Below are positions 1 through 5,782 of a stretch of 9,109 bases of DNA, in pieces. This DNA comes from Chloroflexota bacterium (GTDB taxonomy: Bacteria > Chloroflexota > Dehalococcoidia > UBA3495). Below the pieces are notes generated by a model. That model did not search any database and was not told the DNA's origin. It was given only the letters and a program-made list of their open reading frames with translations. A program made the position numbers and the translations under genes. The stretch's first letter is position 1. Each line of letters opens with the position of its first letter. The stretch is from the NCBI GenBank assembly GCA_002716645.1, contig PBBR01000017.1, positions 5,344 to 14,452 on the forward strand, written 5' to 3'.

Positions 1-404
1 ACCGAATCCAGATCAACCCCATATACTGTTTCGAGTATAGCTCTTGTCCATACTCCTGGAGTCACAGTGTACCCTCTAACTCCGATACGCTTACCAGATA
101 AATCTGAGACCGATTTAATACCAGAATTACGGTTATATACCAAGCCGGCATGGTAAAAGCTTCGAGTAAGAAACACTGGTATTGCAGTGAATGGCTTACC
201 ATGCGCTTTAGCGCATAAGTACGTCGATAGAGCCATCTCTGACACATCAAACTCAAGCCCCCTAACCATTCTACGAAATATACTAATGACAGGAGAAATT
301 TGTTTATGGTCTAAGACAAAGCTTGATGAAACTATTGATCCGTCTTTCAATGGCAGCGTATGACCATAATCACCGACAGCAGTTCTGAGATTTAAAGTTT
401 CCAT
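1..404 (-). CDS. 4,5-dihydroxyphthalate decarboxylase-like protein (PBP2 fold), C-terminus missing
   Basis: This frame stays open for 134 codons from an ATG at 404 to the window edge, so only the N-terminal part is visible. The protein starts METLNLRTAVGDYGHT and continues with a region containing FDVSEMALSTYL, then IPVFLTRSFYHAGLVYN and DLSGKRIGVRGYTVT. This pattern is typical of the Pht5 / 4,5-dihydroxyphthalate decarboxylase family, which has the fold of type 2 periplasmic binding proteins and is often annotated as an ABC substrate-binding protein. No signal peptide is visible, which favours a cytoplasmic enzyme over a secreted binding protein. Family members are about 320-340 residues, so well over half is missing. 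An AGGAGA lies ten bases before the ATG. A closer ATG at 412 is in another frame and stops after six codons. The gene follows the alcohol dehydrogenase by 47 bases on the same strand, probably as one operon. The true substrate cannot be told from sequence. Confidence 0.8.
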   Translation of the reverse strand, partial: METLNLRTAVGDYGHTLPLKDGSIVSSSFVLDHKQISPVISIFRRMVRGLEFDVSEMALSTYLCAKAHGKPFTAIPVFLTRSFYHAGLVYNRNSGIKSVSDLSGKRIGVRGYTVTPGVWTRAILETVYGVDLDS

Positions 405-451
405 TCAGACATATTCTCCTACCCAAGTAATAAAATTCAACTAACAGTAGA

Positions 452-1483
452 TTAGAACGGCGTTAAAACTATCCTGCCCAACGGAGGAGAGTCTTGCAAC
501 ATCTGCAAAGCATCATTAGCCTCCACTAGATTAAATGTCTTGGATACCACTGGCTTCAAAAGCCCTTGTTCTACTAGCTTTACCGTTTCGACTACATCTT
601 GAAGAGTAGATGCTCTAGTTCCTATAACATTCCACTGTCCATATATTAACTGTGCTGTATCGACAGTCAGGTCTTTCCCATACGCATATCCCATGACCAC
701 CAATCTACCACCTAATCTCAGTATCTTGAAGCAATCATCCAACACCCTAGGAACTACTTCACCGCCGACCCCTTCAACAACTACATCAGCCCCCGCCCCT
801 CCGGTCAATTCCATTACCCGAGTCACAGTGTCTTCACTAGCAGCATTAATCACTTCATCGGCTCCGTAACGTTGTGCGGCAGTAATTTTCTCGGTGACTA
901 CGTCAACAGCTATAACCCGGGCTCCCAATACAGACGCTAGCTGAACAGTATGGATGCCTAGCCCACCTAATCCTATTACGACCACAGTTTCACCAACTTG
1001 TGTCTTGGCTTTCTGTACTAGGGAGTGATACGCAGTTGCCATAGCATCAGGTATTATCGCAGCCAACTCAAAAGGAACATCGCTAGATATTTTAACCGCA
1101 TTTCGTCCTAGCACTTTCATATATTCACTAAATCCACCATCCAATTCAAAGCCAGTGCGCGGAGCATCAGAGCAATAGTTTTCCAAACCTAGTCGACAAT
1201 AATTACAAAATCCACAACTCCTCGTTGGATAAACTGTAACTCTATCTCCTGCAGATAGGTTGGGGACCTTAGCTCCGACAGATAATACTTCCCCCGAAAC
1301 TTCGTGTCCCTGAACATGCGGTAAAGATACCGTTGGAACAGCCCCTGTATGGATTTTGAGGTCCGTAGCACATAGCCCGTTAGCTTGGACTTTAATTATT
1401 ATTTCGTCTTGTTCGAACGTAGGGTCCGGCACTGACTCTTCAATCAGCGGCTCATTAAAACCTTTTAGAACCATTGCTCTCAT
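452..1483 (-). CDS. Zinc-dependent alcohol dehydrogenase, medium-chain (MDR) superfamily
   Basis: This is a 343-residue cytoplasmic NAD(P)-dependent oxidoreductase of normal family length. The N-terminal GroES-like half carries the expected catalytic zinc ligands Cys38, His60 and Glu61 (in GHEVSGEV), with Asp146 a possible further ligand. It also carries the full structural zinc set Cys90, Cys93, Cys96 and Cys104. The Rossmann half has the GLGGLG nucleotide-binding loop at 171-176. Asp194 at the end of the second strand argues for NAD over NADP. The family oxidises alcohols or reduces aldehydes, and the substrate is unknown here. A GAGAGAGGAA ribosome site stands about eight bases before the ATG. 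It lies 66 bases downstream of the small membrane protein and 47 bases upstream of the decarboxylase-like gene on the same strand. That suggests joint transcription and a role handling an aldehyde or alcohol intermediate of organic acid breakdown (inference). Confidence 0.95.
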   Translation of the reverse strand: MRAMVLKGFNEPLIEESVPDPTFEQDEIIIKVQANGLCATDLKIHTGAVPTVSLPHVQGHEVSGEVLSVGAKVPNLSAGDRVTVYPTRSCGFCNYCRLGLENYCSDAPRTGFELDGGFSEYMKVLGRNAVKISSDVPFELAAIIPDAMATAYHSLVQKAKTQVGETVVVIGLGGLGIHTVQLASVLGARVIAVDVVTEKITAAQRYGADEVINAASEDTVTRVMELTGGAGADVVVEGVGGEVVPRVLDDCFKILRLGGRLVVMGYAYGKDLTVDTAQLIYGQWNVIGTRASTLQDVVETVKLVEQGLLKPVVSKTFNLVEANDALQMLQDSPPLGRIVLTPF

Positions 1484-1549
1484 GATTGTATTCCTCTCTC
1501 GAATCTCCCATTAACATTTTGCTAATTAAGATGACTAATGTAAGTGGCG

Positions 1550-1840
1550 TCAACAGTGTTTTTCTATGTCCTGTTTCGCTTCTTCAAGGCTTTGCGCAAC
1601 CCAGGCTACCATTTCTTGAGTGCGAAGGAATTCACCTTTCATAAATCCAGCCTCGTAACCAGTTCTACGTTTTAAAGCGTCTTCGCACACCGCTAACGAT
1701 TTTCGGGTTTCTATGATTATTTGATCCTTCTCAGCCTTGCTATGCCCTTGAGAGATTCCAAACTGGATAGCAATATAAAGACTAGCCATCCACAGCAGCA
1801 AAACTGCAATCAATATTGATATTTTTTTTGTATTGTTCAT
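1550..1840 (-). CDS. Small single-pass membrane protein of unknown function
   Basis: I do not recognise this 96-residue protein. It begins with a short basic stretch (MNNTKK), followed by one hydrophobic helix at about residues 7-29 rich in Ile, Leu, Ala and Trp. The rest is a strongly charged, probably helical tail with many Lys, Glu and Gln, a Cys near the middle and a Cys as the last residue. This layout suggests an inner-membrane anchor with a helical or coiled-coil domain. I chose the ATG at 1840, which has an AAGGA four bases upstream and gives a typical N-in positive end. An in-frame ATG at 1873 would add 11 residues, but its GAAGG lies about 12 bases away. The stop is TGA, which shows that TGA is read as termination in this genome. 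It lies 66 bases upstream of the dehydrogenase and may share its transcript. Confidence 0.6.
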   Translation of the reverse strand: MNNTKKISILIAVLLLWMASLYIAIQFGISQGHSKAEKDQIIIETRKSLAVCEDALKRRTGYEAGFMKGEFLRTQEMVAWVAQSLEEAKQDIEKHC

Positions 1841-1915
1841 ATATTCCTTGTCACCAAATACGTACCCATACATCAGATTAGATAACCTTCATTATATTTT
1901 TTATAATACCGCATT

Positions 1916-1931
1916 AGCATCATCAGATGCT
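1916..1931. promoter_or_regulatory. Inverted repeat in divergent intergenic region, possible operator
   Basis: A perfect dyad, AGCATC-ATCA-GATGCT, sits near the middle of the 155-base gap between the divergent small membrane protein gene and the aldolase gene. Its position suits a regulator that controls both sides. On the minus strand a TATAAT lies at 1891-1896, just downstream of the dyad, but without a good -35 at normal spacing. No regulator gene is visible in the window, and a 6-bp-arm dyad can occur by chance. Confidence 0.3.
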
Positions 1932-1995
1932 GTAGTGATATAGTTGCCCCAGCACCCAGTAGAATAAAGAATATCAGAACTACTATAGGTTATAT

Positions 1996-2910
1996 ATGTC
2001 ACAATATGAAGGAGTTTGGCCCGTAGCCCCGACCCCATTCACTGAATCGGGCGCACTTGATCTTGAGGGCATGAAACGGGTTATGGATTGCATCGTAGAC
2101 CAGGGAGTGGATGGAGTATGCATACTGGCTAATTACTCCGAACAATTTCTGTTGTCGGATGAGGAACGGAAAGTCCTTACTGAATTATGCCTGCGTCACG
2201 TTGAAGGCCGCATACCAACTATCGTTACCATCAGCCACTTCTCAACTGATATCGCAGTCAAACGCGCAGAAGAAGCTCGATCCCTAGGAGCAGAAATGGT
2301 GATGATGATGCCTCCCTACCATGGAGCTTCTTTACGTGGCTCTCCCGATCAAATATTTCAACAATTTGCTGCAGTATCAAACGTAGGAATACCGATAATG
2401 GTACAAGATGCACCCATATCAGGAATAGATCTGCCAGTGGATCTACTATTAAAGATGGCTACGGAACTAGAACACGTCACCTGCTTCAAGATAGAGTCCC
2501 CCCAAGCGTCGTCTAAATTACGTCAGCTTATTGAAAGCGGAGGGAGCTTTATAAAAGGACCTTTTGACGGAGAAGAAGCTATAACCCTTATTGCAGATCT
2601 AGAAGCTGGAGCAACTGGGAACATGCCATCATCGATGATTCCCGATTTGATCAAACCTATAGTGTCATCGTATTTGTCAGGAGACCACCTCGAAGCCGCA
2701 ACCGAATATAACAAAATCCTGCCCCTAATAAACTACGAAAACAAACAATGCGGATTCAGAGCTGCCAAGACTATCATGAAAGAAGGAGGAGTGATCAAAT
2801 CCGACGTGTGTAGGCATCCAGTACCTCCATTGTCCAACCAGATACGAAAAAGTCTATTGAATCTTGCTGAGCAGTATTCACCAATTGCGTTACGATGGGG
2901 CAACTCCTAG
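1996..2910 (+). CDS. Dihydrodipicolinate synthase (DapA)/N-acetylneuraminate lyase family aldolase or dehydratase
   Basis: This 304-residue (beta/alpha)8-barrel protein is of the class I pyruvate-aldolase type. It has the usual family length and the N-terminal GVWPVAPTPF strand. Lys165 (in CFKIES) is at the position of the Schiff-base lysine. Two active-site segments differ from true DapA. The GTTGE loop is replaced by ANYSEQ (45-50), and the catalytic tyrosine of the LYNVP segment is replaced by Asp138 (in VQDAP). It is therefore very unlikely to make dihydrodipicolinate for lysine synthesis. A 2-keto-3-deoxy sugar acid aldolase, a dehydratase or a related catabolic enzyme is more likely (inference). 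The start has only a weak TAGGT five bases upstream, and the nearby ATG at 2006 is out of frame. The gene converges on the MFS transporter gene with a four-base overlap. A sugar-acid role would fit the RhmD-like gene 2.9 kb away. Confidence 0.85.
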   Translation: MSQYEGVWPVAPTPFTESGALDLEGMKRVMDCIVDQGVDGVCILANYSEQFLLSDEERKVLTELCLRHVEGRIPTIVTISHFSTDIAVKRAEEARSLGAEMVMMMPPYHGASLRGSPDQIFQQFAAVSNVGIPIMVQDAPISGIDLPVDLLLKMATELEHVTCFKIESPQASSKLRQLIESGGSFIKGPFDGEEAITLIADLEAGATGNMPSSMIPDLIKPIVSSYLSGDHLEAATEYNKILPLINYENKQCGFRAAKTIMKEGGVIKSDVCRHPVPPLSNQIRKSLLNLAEQYSPIALRWGNS

Positions 2911-4217
2911 GACGTCCCAGATAGCAGCGCTTCAGATCTGGCGTACTGAGGAAGTTTAAGTTCCCATTCTTCTATGAGCACACGATCCGTATTATCCATA
3001 GTCATTATTACGACAGCCCCTAACAGGCTAGCTCCAACCGAAATGCCGATAGTGATAATGTAATCGCCGAATACGCTAAACAGTATGCCGCCAATCCAAC
3101 CGCCGGTAGCCATACCAATTTGGGCACCACACAGTTGCCACCCAAATGACCTACCTAACGAACCTTCCCCAAAGTATCTCCTGTTAATTATTGGAAATGC
3201 GGAACCTTCGCCACCGTACCCTATCCCAAACAGAACCGCAAAAGCATAGAACGCCCAGGTATCATTAGTCCAAAATAACATTAGAATTGGAATACCCTGC
3301 AGTACATACATAATGGCCATTGTCTCTTTAGCACCCCATCTCTCAGCGATAATAGGTGTTAAAAATCTAGTAAATCCACTAACCAACGCTAGAGTACTGA
3401 GTACCCCTGCAGCAGCCACTGGGTCCACACCGGCCAAAACAGCTATTGGGATAATGTAAACAATCACTATCGCGTGTGATAAACATCCCAAGTAATGGAC
3501 TATAACCAGTTTCCAAAATGACGATGTCGACTGGATCGAAGCAGCCCGTACTTTGTCTCTAAGCTTATTGACTTCTCTGGAGAATTGCCTTGTCGCAATC
3601 GTATCATTTGATCCACCGTATGGTTCTTTGCCTATATCCGACGGCCTGGTTCTCAAGAACATAACCATAGTACTCATTGCTAACGTACAACCAATACACA
3701 AGGTCCAAAAGGCAAACCTCCAATCAAACACGGCTAGTAATAAGCCGATCAGCATAGTCGTGCCTGCGGGTCCTATCCCTTGGGCAAACTGTAGCAATCC
3801 AATACCGAGACCCAACTTCTCCCTAAACCAATATGTTGCTGTTGTTATTAAAGTTACATTTAAACAACTCTGGGTTATTCCTAGAAAAATTCCATATGAT
3901 ATATAAATTTGCCATACCTCTGACGCCATGGCAGACAGAGCAGTCCCGATGAAAAAACAGAGCACTGCTACGAACAAAACCGATCTACTCCCATACCTAT
4001 CGGTTGCCATACCTAAATATGGAGAGACGACAGCGCTTAGTAGCATGGCTATACCATAAGCCAGTGTAATAGATCCTTGACTCCATCCCATTTCTGCTTG
4101 AAGTGGTAATATTACGACCCCAAAAGCATTAGTAATGGATCCCCCGCTTAGATATAGCAGGATAGATAGAGCAATGATGATCCAGGCGTAATGAACCCTA
4201 GGTAAAGATAAATTCAT
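2907..4217 (-). CDS. MFS transporter, OFA (oxalate/formate antiporter-like, monocarboxylate) type
   Basis: This is a 436-residue inner-membrane carrier with about twelve hydrophobic segments. They form two six-helix halves separated by a charged cytoplasmic loop near residues 190-230. The MFS motif A is seen as GMATDRYGSR at 69-78, after the second helix. The N-terminal start (HYAWIIIALS, then NAFGVVILPLQAEMGWS) and the FAQGIGPAG segment resemble the OFA and monocarboxylate carriers, which move small organic acids. The substrate is not known. No Shine-Dalgarno sequence precedes the ATG at 4217. The only in-frame ATG upstream (4250) meets a stop two codons later, so this start is forced unless a rare codon is used. 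A TAGAAT that could serve as -10 lies at 4252-4257, between the large hairpin and the gene. The 3' end overlaps the aldolase gene by four bases. Confidence 0.92.
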   Translation of the reverse strand: MNLSLPRVHYAWIIIALSILLYLSGGSITNAFGVVILPLQAEMGWSQGSITLAYGIAMLLSAVVSPYLGMATDRYGSRSVLFVAVLCFFIGTALSAMASEVWQIYISYGIFLGITQSCLNVTLITTATYWFREKLGLGIGLLQFAQGIGPAGTTMLIGLLLAVFDWRFAFWTLCIGCTLAMSTMVMFLRTRPSDIGKEPYGGSNDTIATRQFSREVNKLRDKVRAASIQSTSSFWKLVIVHYLGCLSHAIVIVYIIPIAVLAGVDPVAAAGVLSTLALVSGFTRFLTPIIAERWGAKETMAIMYVLQGIPILMLFWTNDTWAFYAFAVLFGIGYGGEGSAFPIINRRYFGEGSLGRSFGWQLCGAQIGMATGGWIGGILFSVFGDYIITIGISVGASLLGAVVIMTMDNTDRVLIEEWELKLPQYARSEALLSGTS

Positions 4218-4255
4218 TAGTACAATTGCTTATGTTCATTGTTATTTCATTATTC

Positions 4256-4295
4256 TATGAGCAGAGGCCTCCGAAATCGGAGGCCTCTGCTCATA
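4256..4295 (-). terminator. Perfect 18-bp-arm hairpin between the AhpD-like and MFS genes, probable terminator
   Basis: The arms TATGAGCAGAGGCCTCCG (4256-4273) and its exact complement (4278-4295) enclose the loop AAAT. This is by far the strongest stem in the window. On the minus strand it starts 22 bases after the stop of the AhpD-like gene and ends 38 bases before the MFS start, which fits a terminator for the former. The following bases on the minus strand (GAATAATG) are not a true T-run. It may therefore act as a weak terminator, as an mRNA 3' end protector, or as a leader element or operator for the MFS gene. Confidence 0.55.
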
Positions 4296-4317
4296 TTCTC
4301 TGTAACCTGTTGACCCT

Positions 4318-4914
4318 TTATACCATACTCATTGAATGTCCCGATTTGGCTATATTAAGCAAATCCTTATCACCCTCAGTAACATCTTCATCTAAACCTA
4401 TTGCTATGTTCAAACGGTTGCTAAAATTCCTGTAAGCCACAGATGCAATTATGTCCAGAATATTCTCATCACTAAACCCAACTGCTTTCAATGACTCGAT
4501 ATCATCTTTATCCATCTCTGTGTGATTAAAGGTAAGCTTTTCCGCAAACGCTAACATAACTTTATCTTGCTCTTCGAGTCTAGAAGAAGCATAGTCTCTC
4601 CCGATCTCCAAAACTAATTCCTGATCATCGTTCGACTGCTTACGGAGCAACGCTCCGTGATTCAATACTCAACCAGTACATTGTCCCATCATCGATCCAA
4701 AATAATTGAGCATTTCCTCGCGACGTAGACCTAGCGTAGTAGCTCCATCACTAACAGCGTTCCTTAATGTCTCTCGACCACGGAGTACTTCCGGTCGATT
4801 TGCCAGCACTTGAGATAAACTCGGCACTTTCCCGCGACGCTGTACAAAACCATCAAAAACCTCTTTCACATACCCACTCACGGTACTTGGGTCTACCATT
4901 TTCAACCAAGGCAT
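4318..4914 (-). CDS. AhpD-like / carboxymuconolactone decarboxylase-family selenoprotein with CxxU active site (TGA read as Sec)
   Basis: Two open stretches in the same frame, 4914-4672 and 4668-4318, are separated only by one TGA (4671-4669). Read through, they give a 198-residue protein that follows the AhpD-like peroxidase-related family from end to end. The N-terminal helices contain KVPSLSQVLANRPEVL. The active site has Glu67, Cys79, the TGA at 82 and His86, matching E-x11-C-x2-C-x3-H with the TGA exactly on the second cysteine. The C-terminal half has HGALLRK, LAFAEKLT, GFSDENILDI and the closing FSNRLNIAIGL. The family are cytoplasmic thiol enzymes that reduce peroxides or disulfides. 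A selenocysteine would make the active site more reactive. A SECIS-like hairpin follows the TGA. A strong GGGAGGGTG ribosome site precedes the ATG at 4914. Reading it as two genes would split the active site and start the second at a TTG inside the motif. Alternatives are a nonsense mutation or sequencing error, which would not explain the hairpin. AhpD-like selenoproteins have, as I recall, been reported in marine metagenomes. Confidence 0.85.
4642..4671 (-). promoter_or_regulatory. Selenocysteine UGA codon and bacterial SECIS-like stem-loop
   Basis: On the minus strand the UGA (4671-4669) is followed by 17 bases and then the apical loop of a hairpin, ACGGAGC-GUU-GCUCCGU (4658-4642). All seven pairs are perfect. 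The published bacterial SECIS description is a stem of 4-16 pairs, a loop of 3-14 bases with a G in the first two positions, and 16-37 bases between UGA and loop. This element meets all three, the distance near the lower limit. It lies in the coding sequence, over the codons for HGALLR, as bacterial SECIS elements do. SelB would bind the loop to deliver Sec-tRNA. No bulged U, as in the E. coli fdhF element, is visible. Confidence 0.75.
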
Positions 4915-4970
4915 AATGTTTCACCCTCCCAGTAGTTAGATGTTAATTACGTTTGATATTGAACGAACTT

Positions 4971-4999
4971 ACCATGTCACCAACCAGTCATAATGTCAA
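4971..4999 (-). promoter_or_regulatory. Possible promoter for the AhpD-like selenoprotein gene
   Basis: A perfect consensus -35, TTGACA, reads on the minus strand at 4999-4994. At 17 bases spacing is CATGGT, a poor -10 with three of six matches. Transcription would begin about 50 bases before the ATG at 4914. The perfect -35 and its position in the 142-base gap support it, and the weak -10 counts against it. Confidence 0.25.
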
Positions 5000-5056
5000 T
5001 AACTAGGAAAATACATTCGAGCATAAAATTTGGGGTCCACCATGGCACTATGCCCC

Positions 5057-5362
5057 CTATGAAACTTCAAGAACTCCATCGATTATTATGAAATTAGTTA
5101 CACTGTTTTGAAGACGAACAGGTACTATGCTCCTATATTCCTCGCTATTGTTCCAAGCGTGTGCTAATTCACGGTCAGGAAATTCTATGACTACAGAAAT
5201 ATCTCCTAACGATTCTCCTTCCGAATACGAGACTTCCCCAGCTCGGACCAGAAAACGCCCTCCATAAGCAGCCACGGTATCCCCTACTTTCGAAGCGTAG
5301 TCAGACATGAACGCTTCTCGATTAGTAAAGGTTACATGCGCTATCGCATAAGTTTTTGGCAT
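5057..5362 (-). CDS. DUF1330 family protein, dimeric alpha/beta-barrel (ferredoxin-like) fold
   Basis: This 101-residue protein has the length and pattern of DUF1330: a first strand KTYAIAHVTF, then NREAFMSDYASKV, then a YGGRFLVRAG segment, a strand DISVVIEFPD, and the helix ELAHAWNNSEEYRSIVPVR near the C-terminus. Proteins of this fold form small dimeric alpha/beta barrels in the cytoplasm, related to antibiotic biosynthesis monooxygenases and EthD-like proteins. No reaction is firmly assigned to DUF1330 members. A TAGGAG ribosome site stands six bases before the ATG at 5362. An ATG a few bases upstream is out of frame. It lies 68 bases downstream of the two-helix membrane protein and 142 bases upstream of the AhpD-like gene, all on one strand. 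It could share a transcript with either. Confidence 0.88.
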   Translation of the reverse strand: MPKTYAIAHVTFTNREAFMSDYASKVGDTVAAYGGRFLVRAGEVSYSEGESLGDISVVIEFPDRELAHAWNNSEEYRSIVPVRLQNSVTNFIIIDGVLEVS

Positions 5363-5430
5363 TCCATACTCCTACAATCAAACTATCTGAAAAATATATA
5401 TTTAACGAAATAAAGATTCTGATTAGTTAA

Positions 5431-5640
5431 CTACGTCATACGTTTTACAAATTGCAATTTAAAAATCGCTGCAACGCATATACTAAAAAGAACGCCAGCT
5501 AGTATCGCAACCCAGATATTTATAGTTATATACCTCCTCAATATAACAAGAGCAGCATCCTCAAAGAAATGCATGATGCTGACTACCACAGATACTAACC
5601 CGAATCCAGCCAATTTAGATTTAATATCAAACAGTCCCAT
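5431..5640 (-). CDS. Small two-helix membrane protein of unknown function
   Basis: I do not recognise this 69-residue protein. It has two hydrophobic segments, at about residues 10-26 and 40-60, joined by a short charged turn containing DAALVILRRY. It ends in a basic tail with FKLQFVKRM. A hairpin of two membrane helices with both ends in the cytoplasm fits the positive residues at each end. An AGGA stands eight bases before the ATG at 5640, and a fair promoter lies upstream at 5676-5704, which supports a real gene. It is the first gene of the minus-strand run leading to DUF1330 and the AhpD-like gene. Confidence 0.6.
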   Translation of the reverse strand: MGLFDIKSKLAGFGLVSVVVSIMHFFEDAALVILRRYITINIWVAILAGVLFSICVAAIFKLQFVKRMT

Positions 5641-5675
5641 AGCGAATATCCTATAAGTAATTTAGACCTATATTT

Positions 5676-5704
5676 ATGTTAACCTTTATCCGTTCACTAA
5701 CCAA
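5676..5704 (-). promoter_or_regulatory. Candidate sigma-70-type promoter for the two-helix membrane protein
   Basis: On the minus strand TTGGTT (5704-5699) is followed after exactly 17 bases by TAACAT (5681-5676), four of six matches for each box. Transcription would begin about 30 bases before the ATG at 5640. It lies in the 142-base divergent gap shared with the RhmD-like gene. For that gene a weaker plus-strand candidate is TTGGAA at 5722-5727 with TATGTA at 5744-5749. Confidence 0.35.
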
Positions 5705-5782
5705 TGGATGTGGATTATAACTTGGAAAAACCACAAACCACATTATGTAGATTCAGCTTCAAGGTAATGAGGAGATAGCCGA

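Noticed and set aside
201..216. Inverted repeat ATGCGC-TTTA-GCGCAT
   Set aside because: It lies within the decarboxylase-like coding sequence, has only six-base arms and no regulatory context, so it is likely incidental.
1550..1552. The TGA after the final Cys codon of the small membrane protein as a second selenocysteine site
   Set aside because: Reading through adds only four residues (R-H-L-H) before TAG. No family motif is completed and no G-loop hairpin was seen at the right distance.
1841..1873. Longer start of the small membrane protein at the ATG at 1873
   Set aside because: Its ribosome site is about 12 bases away, and the extra residues spoil the basic N-terminus before the membrane helix. 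The ATG at 1840 is better placed.
3553..3906. Plus-strand open frame of 117 codons inside the MFS gene
   Set aside because: It runs opposite to a clear transporter gene, shows no family motifs and has no convincing ribosome site. It is a shadow of the coding strand. The same holds for open frames at 62-256, 1189-1371, 2523-2714, 4226-4435, 6695-6880, 7863-8102, 8045-8266 and 8558-8809.
4318..4665. A separate 115-residue gene starting at the TTG at 4665
   Set aside because: The TTG lies inside the conserved active-site motif of the AhpD-like family, three codons before its His. The upstream frame supplies the missing half without any frame change, so one gene read through TGA explains both parts.
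4669..4671. The TGA as a pseudogene-making nonsense mutation or sequencing error
   Set aside because: It cannot be excluded from one sequence. Its exact place at the catalytic Cys codon, the intact frame on both sides and the hairpin at the right distance make recoding the better reading.
5030..5056. Possible terminator after the DUF1330 gene
   Set aside because: A GGCA-TAG-TGCC hairpin and outer G and C runs followed by AAATTTTAT on the minus strand could pair, but the stems are short and compete with each other, so the support is too weak.
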